DNA from: Phycisphaeraceae bacterium
GTDB taxonomy: Bacteria; Planctomycetota; Phycisphaerae; Phycisphaerales; Phycisphaeraceae
Length of the DNA: 64,000 bases
Reading direction: 5' to 3'
NCBI GenBank assembly: GCA_002686995.1
Contig: NYZC01000333.1
Span: 1-64,000 of the forward strand
The notes under the pieces are model-generated. The model saw only the letters and a list, made by a program, of their open reading frames with translations. It had not been told where the DNA came from and searched no databases. Shown in pieces: positions 31,527-39,849 of this stretch. Within the stretch, counting starts at the first letter, position 1. Each line of letters begins with the position of its first letter. The position numbers and the translations under genes are program-made.

Positions 31527-32336
31527 CTATCCGGTTCCGGGACTCCCTCCCGAGACGAACGTCGCCAGCGCCGCCAGCGTCCGGTGCATGGTGTCGATGA
31601 ACGCCTGGACCTGCGCGTGGTGTGCGGCCAGCAGCAGCATCCCCCCGAGCAGGATGCGCATCGCGAAGCCGACGCTCAGAATGTTGATCTGCGGCACGGT
31701 CCTCATGATGAAGCCCGTCGCGACCGTTTCGAGGAACACGAGGCACAGCAGCGGAGCGGCCACGCGCAGCGAGAGGTCCAGCATCGAGTCGAGCAGGCCG
31801 ATGACGAGGTCGAACACGGAGCGGTCTACGCGAAAGCCGCCGAGCGGCACGTGATCGAAGCTGCTGACCAGGATGCGCACGAGCACGAGATGCCCGTCGA
31901 TCGCGACGAAGACCGAGAGCGCCACGAGCAGGAACAGGGCGCTGACGAGTCCCGCCTGCTCCTCGCCGGGACTGAATATTTCCGCCAGGCCCAGTCCGAT
32001 CTGCTGGGCGATCATGCGACCGCCCATCTGCATCGCCATCAGCGGCAGCGTCGCGCCGTAGCCGATGAGCCAGCCGATGGTCAGCTCGGCCGCGACCATC
32101 GCGCCCATCGACCAGAACGAGAAGCCGGAGCCGACGACGGCGGTCACGTGCCCGGCGGAGGCGGGCGACTGAAGGAGCATGGGATAGACGCAGAAGCTGA
32201 GGCCCAGCGCCGTCATGATCTTGATGCGCATCGGGATCACGCGGCTGCTGAGCATCGGCGCCGCCAGAAACAGGCCGCTGAGCCGAAACAGCACCAGCAG
32301 CCAGGCCGGCACGTGATGGATCCATGCTTCGAGCAT
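31527..32336 (-). CDS. fliR: Flagellar export protein FliR
   Basis: 269 aa multi-TM; RLSGLFLAAPMLSSRVIPMRIKIMTAL; between flhB and fliQ. Confidence 0.93.
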   Translation of the reverse strand: MLEAWIHHVPAWLLVLFRLSGLFLAAPMLSSRVIPMRIKIMTALGLSFCVYPMLLQSPASAGHVTAVVGSGFSFWSMGAMVAAELTIGWLIGYGATLPLMAMQMGGRMIAQQIGLGLAEIFSPGEEQAGLVSALFLLVALSVFVAIDGHLVLVRILVSSFDHVPLGGFRVDRSVFDLVIGLLDSMLDLSLRVAAPLLCLVFLETVATGFIMRTVPQINILSVGFAMRILLGGMLLLAAHHAQVQAFIDTMHRTLAALATFVSGGSPGTG

Positions 32337-32342
32337 TCACAT

Positions 32343-32600
32343 TCAGGCGCCCCCGGCGAACATGCGCTGGGCGAACTCCATGATCATCTTGCCGATCCAG
32401 GGCATCACGGTGATCGCGATGACGCCCATGCCGAGAATCTTGGGTACGAAGCTGAGAGTCTGCTCCTGGATCTGCGTCGCGGCCTGGATGATGCTGATGA
32501 CTAGGCCGATGATGAGCGCGGCGATGAGGATGGGCGCGCTGACGACGAGCATCACCGTGAGCGATTCGCGGACGAGGTCAGTAGCTTGATCAACGTTCAT
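32343..32600 (-). CDS. fliQ: Flagellar export protein FliQ
   Basis: 85 aa; LVRESLTVMLVVSAPILIAALIIGLVISIIQAATQIQEQTLSFVPKI. Confidence 0.95.
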   Translation of the reverse strand: MNVDQATDLVRESLTVMLVVSAPILIAALIIGLVISIIQAATQIQEQTLSFVPKILGMGVIAITVMPWIGKMIMEFAQRMFAGGA

Positions 32601-32656
32601 GGGGTCTGGGATCTAGGGTCTGGGGTCTGGGGTCCGGGGTCTGGGGTCTAGAGTCC
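32601..32656 (-). repeat. 8 x 7-bp tandem repeat directly abutting fliQ start codon
   Basis: + strand GGGGTCT GGGATCT AGGGTCT GGGGTCT GGGGTCC GGGGTCT GGGGTCT AGAGTCC; coding strand (AGACCCC)n-ATG. Confidence 0.95.
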
Positions 32657-32670
32657 GAAGAGCCATTCGT

Positions 32671-32702
32671 GTTCATCCGTGTCCATCCGTGTCCATCCGT
32701 GG
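32671..32702. repeat. 10-bp tandem repeat CATCCGTG family
   Basis: GTTCATCCGT GTCCATCCGT GTCCATCCGT GG. Confidence 0.9.
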
Positions 32703-32740
32703 TTCTTTCCCCCCGCGTCGGGGCATCGGATCCTTCCTCG

Positions 32741-33601
32741 CTATCCGGCTCCGGGCACCGAGAAGCTTGCGAGCAGGTTGCCCGCCACGAGGTGCCAGCC
32801 GTCGACGAGCACGAACATCAGAAGCTTGAACGGAAGGCTGATCAGGACGGGCGGCAGCATCAGCATGCCCATGCTGATCAGCACGCCGGCGACGACCATG
32901 TCGATGATCAGGAACGGCAGGTAGATGCGGAACCCGATCAGGAAAGCGACCTTCAGCTCACTCAGCACGTACGCCGGGATGAGTGTCAGCATGTCCACGT
33001 CGCCGTAGCGAAGCTCCTCCGGCGCCTTGTGGATGCCGCGGTAATCCAGAATCATGTGGACGTTCGACCAGTTGTCCGCGTAGTCGATCTGGCGAAACAT
33101 GAACGCGCGCAGCGGCTGCTTCGCGGCGTTCCAGGCCTGGATTTCGTTGATGGTCCCGTCCTGAAGCGGCGTGATCGCCGTGTCGTTGATCTGCTTGAAC
33201 GTCGGTCCCATGATCATCAGCGTCATGAACAGCGCCAGCCCGGTAAGCACCTGGCCCGGCGGCAGCGACTGCGTCCCGATCGCCTGGCGCAGCAGCGCGA
33301 GCACCACGACGATCCTGGTGAAGCTCGTGCACAGGACGAGCAGTGCCGGCGCGACGGACAGGATCGTCAGCAGCAGCAGGATCGACATCGTCGCGGGCAT
33401 GCTGCCGCCCGCCTCGAGCCCCTCCGCGTCCTCTTCGGCGCGCATGCTGTCGAGCAGCGTCGACGCACCGCGCACGACGCCGAACGGATTGGCAAGATCG
33501 GTCACGACCTCCGTCTTCGCGTCGTCGGCGCGCAACGGCGGTGCCGCAAGCAGAACGACCGCCGCGGTCAGCATCAGCGGCAACGCGCGGGCGGCGTTCA
33601 T
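32741..33601 (-). CDS. fliP: Flagellar export protein FliP
   Basis: ILLLLTILSVAPALLVLCTSFTRIVVVLALLRQAIGTQSLPPGQVLTGLALFMTLMIMGP. Confidence 0.96.
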   Translation of the reverse strand: MNAARALPLMLTAAVVLLAAPPLRADDAKTEVVTDLANPFGVVRGASTLLDSMRAEEDAEGLEAGGSMPATMSILLLLTILSVAPALLVLCTSFTRIVVVLALLRQAIGTQSLPPGQVLTGLALFMTLMIMGPTFKQINDTAITPLQDGTINEIQAWNAAKQPLRAFMFRQIDYADNWSNVHMILDYRGIHKAPEELRYGDVDMLTLIPAYVLSELKVAFLIGFRIYLPFLIIDMVVAGVLISMGMLMLPPVLISLPFKLLMFVLVDGWHLVAGNLLASFSVPGAG

Positions 33602-34545
33602 GACCGCACCCCCTGCGCGAAGCGTCGAAGTCGCGATCGAAGTTCCGAGACGCCATCGGAAGCGCGATCCGTAGCGTATTCATGATCGTCCGCGCCCTCG
33701 TCGGCGATCCGGTCGACCTCCCCGTACTGCCGGTTGAACCGCCCCATCACCCGCGCGAAGCCCCCGCTGACGCTCGTCGGCTCGGCCGCCGACACGGAAG
33801 CGAGCAGATCGGCGATGTCCTCGTTGTCATCGAACTGGGTCAGGGTGCGCAGGCCGGCCGGCGACTCGCCCACCGCGATGATGCGCGACCCCAGGCGCAG
33901 TAGCAGTACGTGACAGCGCGGCGCGACGCCGACCCGCGACAGCACCTCGACCGCACCGCGACGCGGCGACGCGTATCCCGAGGCCGATCTCGACGACCAG
34001 CGCGAGATGCCGGCCCGAAGCAGCAGAATAAGACCGATGACCAGACCCAGCGCCGCAATAGTCCTGAGCCACGATGAGCTGGACGTCGCGGGACCGTCAC
34101 CGCCCGTTTGCTGGACCGCCCCGGCGGGGCGCTGAACCGGCTGATCGTCCGCGTAGCGTCCTCCCGCGGTGGTCCCGGGCAACCCCTCCGCCGTCTCATC
34201 GACATCGAGCGCCTGGGTGCCCGCATCGTCAGTCGCTGGTGGCGGCACCGATGCGGCGCTCCGGGCGTCGATCGTCGCGGACGCGTCGTCGCCCGCCGAT
34301 TCCCTGACCGGTTCCGGCGAGGTCGGCAATTCTGGCGCGCTCGGCGTCACGGGCGCCTCGGGCTGCGCCGGCAACGACTCCTCGATGCTCAGCGGGCCGG
34401 TCGAGAGCTGGCGTGCCAGGCGCTCAAGGCGATCTGCGGTCGCGGGATCCGCCTGCTGCGCCTGCGCGCTCAGGGTCAGTGCCGCGGCGGCGCAAAACGA
34501 ACCAATAATGATGATGCGTTCGGGCAACGGGCCATCCTTGGCCAT
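33598..34545 (-). CDS. fliO: FliO-like flagellar protein (long Pro/Ala-rich periplasmic region)
   Basis: Signal-like N-terminus, one TM (WLRTIAALGLVIGLILLLRAGI) followed by VEVLSRVGVAPRCHVLLLRLGSRIIAVGESPAGLRTLTQF; position upstream of fliP. Confidence 0.75.
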   Translation of the reverse strand: MAKDGPLPERIIIIGSFCAAAALTLSAQAQQADPATADRLERLARQLSTGPLSIEESLPAQPEAPVTPSAPELPTSPEPVRESAGDDASATIDARSAASVPPPATDDAGTQALDVDETAEGLPGTTAGGRYADDQPVQRPAGAVQQTGGDGPATSSSSWLRTIAALGLVIGLILLLRAGISRWSSRSASGYASPRRGAVEVLSRVGVAPRCHVLLLRLGSRIIAVGESPAGLRTLTQFDDNEDIADLLASVSAAEPTSVSGGFARVMGRFNRQYGEVDRIADEGADDHEYATDRASDGVSELRSRLRRFAQGVRS

Positions 34546-34591
34546 GCGGCCGCCGTGCGGCGGTCGGCTCGGGGCGCATCCTGCGCCCGGT

Positions 34592-35026
34592 TCAGGCTTC
34601 GACTTCGGTCGGCTCCTCGACCGCCGCCTGCGCCTGCTGCTCCAGGTCCTCCACGATCTCGCTGACGCGGATGCAGAAGTTATCGTTCAGCACCAGCACC
34701 TCGCCGCGCGCGACGAGGCGGTGGTTCACGTAAATATCGACCGGGTCGCCGGCAAGCTTGTCGAGCTCGACGACGCTGCCTTCACCCAGCTTGAGCACGT
34801 CCTCGACCATCATCCGGGTGCGCCCCAGCTCGATCATCACGTTCAGATCGACGTCGCCGAGCAGCTGGATGCCGCCGGGATCCGAGACCGCGGCGGTGTC
34901 CGACGGCGCCGGGGCGCCGTCCGCGCTCCCCGCCGGCGTCGCGGCGTCGCTGATTTCATCAACAGACTGCTGCACGTCCGACATCGCGTCGTCGACCATT
35001 TTCTGCACGTCCTCGGATTCGGACAT
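34592..35026 (-). CDS. fliN: Flagellar motor switch protein FliN
   Basis: [71 protein letters not shown]. Confidence 0.96.
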   Translation of the reverse strand: MSESEDVQKMVDDAMSDVQQSVDEISDAATPAGSADGAPAPSDTAAVSDPGGIQLLGDVDLNVMIELGRTRMMVEDVLKLGEGSVVELDKLAGDPVDIYVNHRLVARGEVLVLNDNFCIRVSEIVEDLEQQAQAAVEEPTEVEA

Positions 35027-35051
35027 GTTCAGGGCTCCAACTTCTACTCGA

Positions 35052-35582
35052 TCACTGATCGGCCTTGAACGGCATACAGCGCTTGATGAACACCTCGTCG
35101 ATCCGTGACACCTCCTCGACCGGATCGAGGCCGACCCGCTGGTCGACCGCGTCCCGGATCTGTCGCGTGAGCGTCACGAGCGCCGCCTCGGCGAAATGGG
35201 CCGGCTGCGCCCGGCTCACGATCGCCGCGATGTCGGTCGTGATCCGGGCCTTCATGGACTCGATCGAGGCGGCGACCTGCTCGTGGTGCTTCTGCTTGAC
35301 CGTCACCCAGATCTCCATGTCGTAGATGAGGGTCTGCCCGGTCTTGAGGTTCGAGAACTTCTCCTCGACGATGAGCTCCTCGATGAGCGTCTCCTCCGCG
35401 ATCGTCTCCGGCGTCACCACGGGTTCGGCCTTGACCGGCGCGGGCTTCGGGCCGATGAGGAGCACGACGACGACCGTCGCCACCTCCATCACGAGCACGA
35501 CGGCGACGATGATCAGCGTCTTGATCGGCAGCCGTTTCTTCGCCGGCGCCGCCTGCTCTTCGGGGTTCTGCTGTTCTGCCAT
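35052..35582 (-). CDS. fliL: FliL-like flagellar basal body-associated protein
   Basis: 176 aa; N-terminal TM; C-terminal [19 protein letters not shown]; located next to fliN and motB. Confidence 0.75.
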   Translation of the reverse strand: MAEQQNPEEQAAPAKKRLPIKTLIIVAVVLVMEVATVVVVLLIGPKPAPVKAEPVVTPETIAEETLIEELIVEEKFSNLKTGQTLIYDMEIWVTVKQKHHEQVAASIESMKARITTDIAAIVSRAQPAHFAEAALVTLTRQIRDAVDQRVGLDPVEEVSRIDEVFIKRCMPFKADQ

Positions 35583-35603
35583 GCTCGTTCCTCGCGGCCT
35601 TCG

Positions 35604-36356
35604 TCAGTTGGACGAATTCAATTCCGGCCGGCTCATCTCGTCGACGAGGCGGTCGCTGACCATCACCTCGGCTCTACGGTTGGTCTTCAGCTGCTCGGGG
35701 TCGTAGACGTCCCAGATGAGCTTCTCCGCGTCGGCGTTGGCGACCACCTTCAGCCGGACGGCGCGGATGCCGCACTCGTCGACCAGGTACCCGCGCACCG
35801 TCAGCGCCCGCTGGTAGCTGAGCGCGAGCATGCGCTCCTGGGCGTCGTCGCCGCGGAACTCGCCCGTATCGGCGTGGCCGCCGATTCGGACCTTGTAGTT
35901 GTAGCCACGTATCAGGTTCGCCATCGTCGCCAGCCGCTTGCGCATCTGTTCATTGAGATCGGCAGATCCCGGCTCGAAGGTGACCCGCCCCCCCTCGATA
36001 TGGGTCCAGGTCGGTCGCACGTGGGTCACGCGCTCCTGCGGACCCTCCATGCCGGGCGTCGGGGTATCGGACTTTTGCGGCTCCTTCCGGCTGATCAGCT
36101 GCAGGGCGCGAATGCGCTCGATGAAGCTCAGCTCCGGGTCGTCCTTCGTCGGCACCTTGCCGCCGCCGCCGTGCATGCCGAAGGCCTTCTTGACCTCCTT
36201 CACGATCGCGCGGAACTCGTCCTCCTTCTTGATCTCGCTCAGCGAAAGGAGCAGGATGAAGAAGGTCAGCAGCAGAGACATCATGTCTCCGAAGGTCATG
36301 ACCCAATCGGGAGCCCCTGCCGGCGGACATTTCGGGCATTTGCACTCTTCTGCCAT
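35604..36356 (-). CDS. motB: Flagellar motor protein MotB (OmpA-like domain)
   Basis: CPKCPPAGAPDWVMTFGDMMSLLLTFFILLLSLSEI; IGGHADTGEF; ALSYQRALTVRGYLVD. Confidence 0.95.
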   Translation of the reverse strand: MAEECKCPKCPPAGAPDWVMTFGDMMSLLLTFFILLLSLSEIKKEDEFRAIVKEVKKAFGMHGGGGKVPTKDDPELSFIERIRALQLISRKEPQKSDTPTPGMEGPQERVTHVRPTWTHIEGGRVTFEPGSADLNEQMRKRLATMANLIRGYNYKVRIGGHADTGEFRGDDAQERMLALSYQRALTVRGYLVDECGIRAVRLKVVANADAEKLIWDVYDPEQLKTNRRAEVMVSDRLVDEMSRPELNSSN

Positions 36357-36375
36357 GACTTATCGGACTGTGCGG

Positions 36376-37152
36376 TCATGCCGCCTTGGCCGCCTCCAGG
36401 TCTCTGCGCACCGCCGGAGGCAGGAACGTGCGCAGCTTCTGCTCCACGATGCGCGGATTGTCTCCGCTCTGAATCGCCATCACCCCCTTGATGATGATCG
36501 TCTTGGTCAGCACCTCCTCGCTCGAGCGCCGGCCCAGCCGATCGGCGAGCGGCAGCGCGACCGCGTTGGCGATCAGCGCGCCGTACATCGTCGTCAGGAG
36601 GGCGACCGCCATGCCAGGGCCGATCTTGGCGGGATCGGACATGTTCTGAAGCATGATGACGAGGCCGACGAGCGTGCCGATCATGCCGAAGGCAGGCGCG
36701 TACTTGCCGATGGAGTCGAAGATCCCCTTGCCGATCTCGTGACGCTCGACCAGGTTTTCCAGCTCGTTGGACATGATCTGCTCGATCATCTCCGGATCGG
36801 TGCCGTCGACCGCCATCTGGATGCCACGGACGATGAACTCGTCCTTGATGTCCTTCGTCGTGTTCTCGAGGCTGAGAATGCCGTCCCGCCGCGCGATCTC
36901 CGCGTAGTGAACCATGTTCTCGATGAGCTTCTCGACCGGGTCACTCGAGTGGAAGTAAATCTTCTTGAGGATGGCGAAGACGCTCTTCACGTAGCGGATC
37001 GGCGTCGCGTACATGATGACCGTGGCCGAAGCGCCGACGACGAGAATCATGCTCGGCACGTCAATGAACATCAGCACGTCGCCGCTGGCCAGCAACGCCC
37101 AGCCGATGAGGACCCAGGTCCCCAGGAAACCAAGAAGAATGCCCAGATCCAT
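36376..37152 (-). CDS. motA: Flagellar motor protein MotA
   Basis: 258 aa; DVPSMILVVGASATVIMYATP; GKYAPAFGMIGTLVGLVIMLQNM; ALLTTMYGALIANAVALPLADRL. Confidence 0.96.
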   Translation of the reverse strand: MDLGILLGFLGTWVLIGWALLASGDVLMFIDVPSMILVVGASATVIMYATPIRYVKSVFAILKKIYFHSSDPVEKLIENMVHYAEIARRDGILSLENTTKDIKDEFIVRGIQMAVDGTDPEMIEQIMSNELENLVERHEIGKGIFDSIGKYAPAFGMIGTLVGLVIMLQNMSDPAKIGPGMAVALLTTMYGALIANAVALPLADRLGRRSSEEVLTKTIIIKGVMAIQSGDNPRIVEQKLRTFLPPAVRRDLEAAKAA

Positions 37153-37228
37153 CGCGCACCTCAGGTGGGTTGAGAACGACCCGTCTCCGATTTATCGGTC
37201 GCGGGGCTTGAGTTCGTTTAACGGAAAT

Positions 37229-37330
37229 GGGCGCCGGCTTCGCCGGCGTGGGTCAATGCGTGGATGGGTCACCGGGTGAGCGCCCATTCACCCATTCACC
37301 CAACCACGCATGCCGGCGAAGCCGGCGCCC
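37229..37330. repeat. 102-bp element bounded by 19-bp perfect inverted repeats (REP-like)
   Basis: GGGCGCCGGCTTCGCCGGC (37229-37247) and GCCGGCGAAGCCGGCGCCC (37312-37330); interior contains ATGCGTGG/CCACGCAT and GGGTGA/TCACCC complements. Confidence 0.9.
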
Positions 37331-37336
37331 GCCTCC

Positions 37337-37534
37337 CTACGTCGGGGGAAGGAGCTTGCGCAGCATGCGGCCGTATTCGATCGCGCGGGAGACGACCTCG
37401 TCCATGGACTCCTTCACGATCATGTGGTCGCCGTTGATCAATGTCAGCGTCGTGTCCGGATTGGCCTCGACCGTGCGGATGAGCTCGGCGTTGACGACGA
37501 AGCGCTGACCGTTCAATCGCGTCACGGTGATCAT
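37337..37534 (-). CDS. flbD: FlbD family protein
   Basis: 65 aa; MITVTRLNGQRFVVNAELIRTVEANPDTTLTLINGDHMIVKESMDEVV. Confidence 0.92.
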   Translation of the reverse strand: MITVTRLNGQRFVVNAELIRTVEANPDTTLTLINGDHMIVKESMDEVVSRAIEYGRMLRKLLPPT

Positions 37535-37562
37535 GGCGAGTCACGAATAACGAGTCACGAGT
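37535..37562 (-). repeat. 4 heptads abutting flbD start codon
   Basis: GGCGAGT CACGAAT AACGAGT CACGAGT (+ strand). Confidence 0.75.
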
Positions 37563-37564
37563 CG

Positions 37565-39292
37565 CTAGCGGATCGTGGCCAGGAGCTCCTGGATCAGCCG
37601 TTCGCTGGTCGAGAAGACCCGCGAGTTGGCCGTGAAGCCCGTGCTGGCGGTGATCAGGTTGATGAACTCCTGGCTCAGGTCGACGTTCGCCAATTCGAGG
37701 GCCCCGCCGATGACGCGGCCGGTACCGGCAGTGTTCGCCTTGACGACCGACGCGATGCCGCTGGCGAGGGTCTCGCGGTAGAGGTTGCCGCTGACCTCCC
37801 GGAGACCGAGCGGGTTGACGAAGGAGGCGAGCGGAACCTGGCCCAGCACCTTGGTGGTGCCGTTCGAGTACAACCCGACGATCTCCCCGTTGCCCACCTT
37901 CGGATCGAAAGTAAAGTCGTCGAGCGTGCCGCCCGCGAAGCCGTCCTGGAAGAACGCGGTGATCTGGCTGGTGCCCTGGCCGTCGTTCACCGCCGATACC
38001 GCGTTGTCCGGATCGTCGAACTCGACTTCGAAGATCTGGGGGGTGAACGCCCCGGTGTCGTTGCGGTCGATCGTGAACGAGGAGTTGTTCAGCGTCACCA
38101 GGCGACCGTTGGTGTCGAACACCGCGCTGCCGTTTCCCAGCACGGGGCTCAGGTCGCTGTCGTCCTCGCTTTGAAGCATGAAGCGCCAGGTCGTGCCCAG
38201 GTCGCTGCGGTCTTCGTACACGATGCTCATCCCCAGGACGAGCTCGTTGCCGAGGCTGTCGAACGCCACCACCGTGGTCGCCGCCGACGTGCCGTCGGAG
38301 TCGTGCTTCCGCTCGATCATGAAGGGGTTCGTCTGGTCCGGCGTGTCCTTGTTCACGAAGATACTGCTGGTGTCGAGCGACAGGTTGTTGTCCTCGCCGA
38401 TGTTGCCCTCGAAGTTCAGCACGCCGTCGACGTCGATGCTGACCCCGCCGTTGACGTCCGTGTCAATACCGAGCAGGTCCCGGAAGAAGTCCATCATCTC
38501 CTGCAGCGAGGTGCCGTGGGCGTCGCTCGCGGTCGTGTTGTCGGGACCGACTTCGAAGGTCTTCGTGGGGATCGTCGTGCCGCCCTTTCGGGCGTCGGTG
38601 ACGGTGACGATGTCCCCGGTCTCGAAGAGCATGTTGCCGTCAACGTCGAACAGGCTGTCCAGCGCATCGGTCGCGAGCGCCGGCGCGGTCGCCGTGGCGT
38701 CGGAGTAGATGGCGTCGGCCGTATGCAGCGAGCCCTGGGTCGCCGGATCGCCGCCGGAGTTGAGCACCCCCGAGAACTTGATGGTCTCGGTCTTCTGCGC
38801 GAGCGTCTGGGTGCCCAGCGGGATCCGGATGTTGCCCAGCACGCCGTCGATGAGGTCGAAGTTCTCGTCGACGCTGTAACCCTGCACCAGGCCGCCGTCG
38901 CTGTTCACCAGCCGGAAGTCGGCGTCGAGCGAGAAGTTCCCGGCGCGCGTGTAATGGCTCGTCCCGTTCAGGTCGACCACGAAGAAGCCGTTGCCCTCGA
39001 CCGCCAGGTCGGTGTTGACGCCCGTCGTCTGGAGCGAGCCGTTCTCGAAGTTGCGCGTCACCGACCCGATCCGCGTGCCCAGGCCGACCTGGATCGGATT
39101 CGTGCCGCCCGCTTCGGCCGAGGGGCCCGATCCGCCCGAGATGAGCTCGGAGATCTGCGTCTCGAACGAGATCCGGCTGCTCTTGTAGGCGGTGGTGTTG
39201 ACGTTGGCGATATTGTTGCCGGTGACGGTGATCGCCTGCGAGTTGGCGTCCAGGCCGCTCAGGCTCGTATACAGCGCGGTAGTCAGGCCCAT
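37565..39292 (-). CDS. flgE: Flagellar hook protein FlgE
   Basis: MGLTTALYTSLSGLDANSQAITVTGNNIANVNTTAYKSSRISFETQ; C-terminal LANVDLSQEFINLITASTGFTANSRVFSTSERLIQELL. Confidence 0.96.
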   Translation of the reverse strand: MGLTTALYTSLSGLDANSQAITVTGNNIANVNTTAYKSSRISFETQISELISGGSGPSAEAGGTNPIQVGLGTRIGSVTRNFENGSLQTTGVNTDLAVEGNGFFVVDLNGTSHYTRAGNFSLDADFRLVNSDGGLVQGYSVDENFDLIDGVLGNIRIPLGTQTLAQKTETIKFSGVLNSGGDPATQGSLHTADAIYSDATATAPALATDALDSLFDVDGNMLFETGDIVTVTDARKGGTTIPTKTFEVGPDNTTASDAHGTSLQEMMDFFRDLLGIDTDVNGGVSIDVDGVLNFEGNIGEDNNLSLDTSSIFVNKDTPDQTNPFMIERKHDSDGTSAATTVVAFDSLGNELVLGMSIVYEDRSDLGTTWRFMLQSEDDSDLSPVLGNGSAVFDTNGRLVTLNNSSFTIDRNDTGAFTPQIFEVEFDDPDNAVSAVNDGQGTSQITAFFQDGFAGGTLDDFTFDPKVGNGEIVGLYSNGTTKVLGQVPLASFVNPLGLREVSGNLYRETLASGIASVVKANTAGTGRVIGGALELANVDLSQEFINLITASTGFTANSRVFSTSERLIQELLATIR

Positions 39293-39340
39293 ACAGGGGT
39301 CTCCTCAGCGTGTCGGTTCACTCATCTCGCCCCTTCACGA

Positions 39341-39372
39341 ACCACGGATGAACACGGATGGAAACGGATGGG
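39341..39372. repeat. 10-bp tandem repeat, inverted copy of the CATCCGTG family
   Basis: ACCACGGATG AACACGGATG GAAACGGATG GG; reverse complement matches 32671-32702. Confidence 0.85.
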
Positions 39373-39412
39373 TCAGGAAACCGGACGCCATCGCTGTTCA
39401 TCCGTAGCGCTC

Positions 39413-39838
39413 CTACGACTCTCCCTCCGATCCATCGTCCGCCGCGATCGTGAGCACCCGGCTCATGTCGATCGTCCGACCGTCCGCGAGGCCGAGCACG
39501 GCCTTGCCGTTCTGCACCCTGACGGACGACACCAGCCCCTCGACCTGGGCGCCCGCGCCGTCCAGACCCGTCACGCGCCGGCCGATCAGCGCGCCGGCGA
39601 CCGAAATCTGGTTCTGGACGAGCATCTGCTCCAGCTTCTCCTGGAGCGAAAGCTGACTCTCGATGTTGCGCAGGCTGCTCAGCTGCTCGAGCATGGCGCC
39701 GGAGTCCTGCGGCTCGAACGGATCCTGGTTGGAAAGCTGGCTGACCAGCACGCGGATGAAATCCGCCGACTCCATCTGCGCGAACTGGTTCACGGGCGCG
39801 GCCTGGGCGGTGCTCGCGGAACCGATGGCTGCTGACAT
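39413..39838 (-). CDS. flgD: Flagellar hook assembly protein FlgD
   Basis: FAQMESADFIRVLVSQLSNQDPFEPQDSGAMLEQLSSLRNIESQ; SVAGALIGRRVTG. Confidence 0.93.
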   Translation of the reverse strand: MSAAIGSASTAQAAPVNQFAQMESADFIRVLVSQLSNQDPFEPQDSGAMLEQLSSLRNIESQLSLQEKLEQMLVQNQISVAGALIGRRVTGLDGAGAQVEGLVSSVRVQNGKAVLGLADGRTIDMSRVLTIAADDGSEGES

Positions 39839-39849
39839 CCGGCGTTTCC

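Noticed and set aside
30436-32504. 634-aa ORFs on both strands overlapping flhB/fliR
   Set aside because: Out-of-frame or antisense shadows; flhB and fliR are clearly the real genes.
36357-36375. Heptad leader upstream of motB
   Set aside because: The 19-nt motA-motB gap shows no 7-nt periodicity.
37310-39835. 841-aa plus-strand ORF opposite flbD/flgE/flgD
   Set aside because: Antisense artefact of high GC; the minus-strand flagellar genes are unambiguous.
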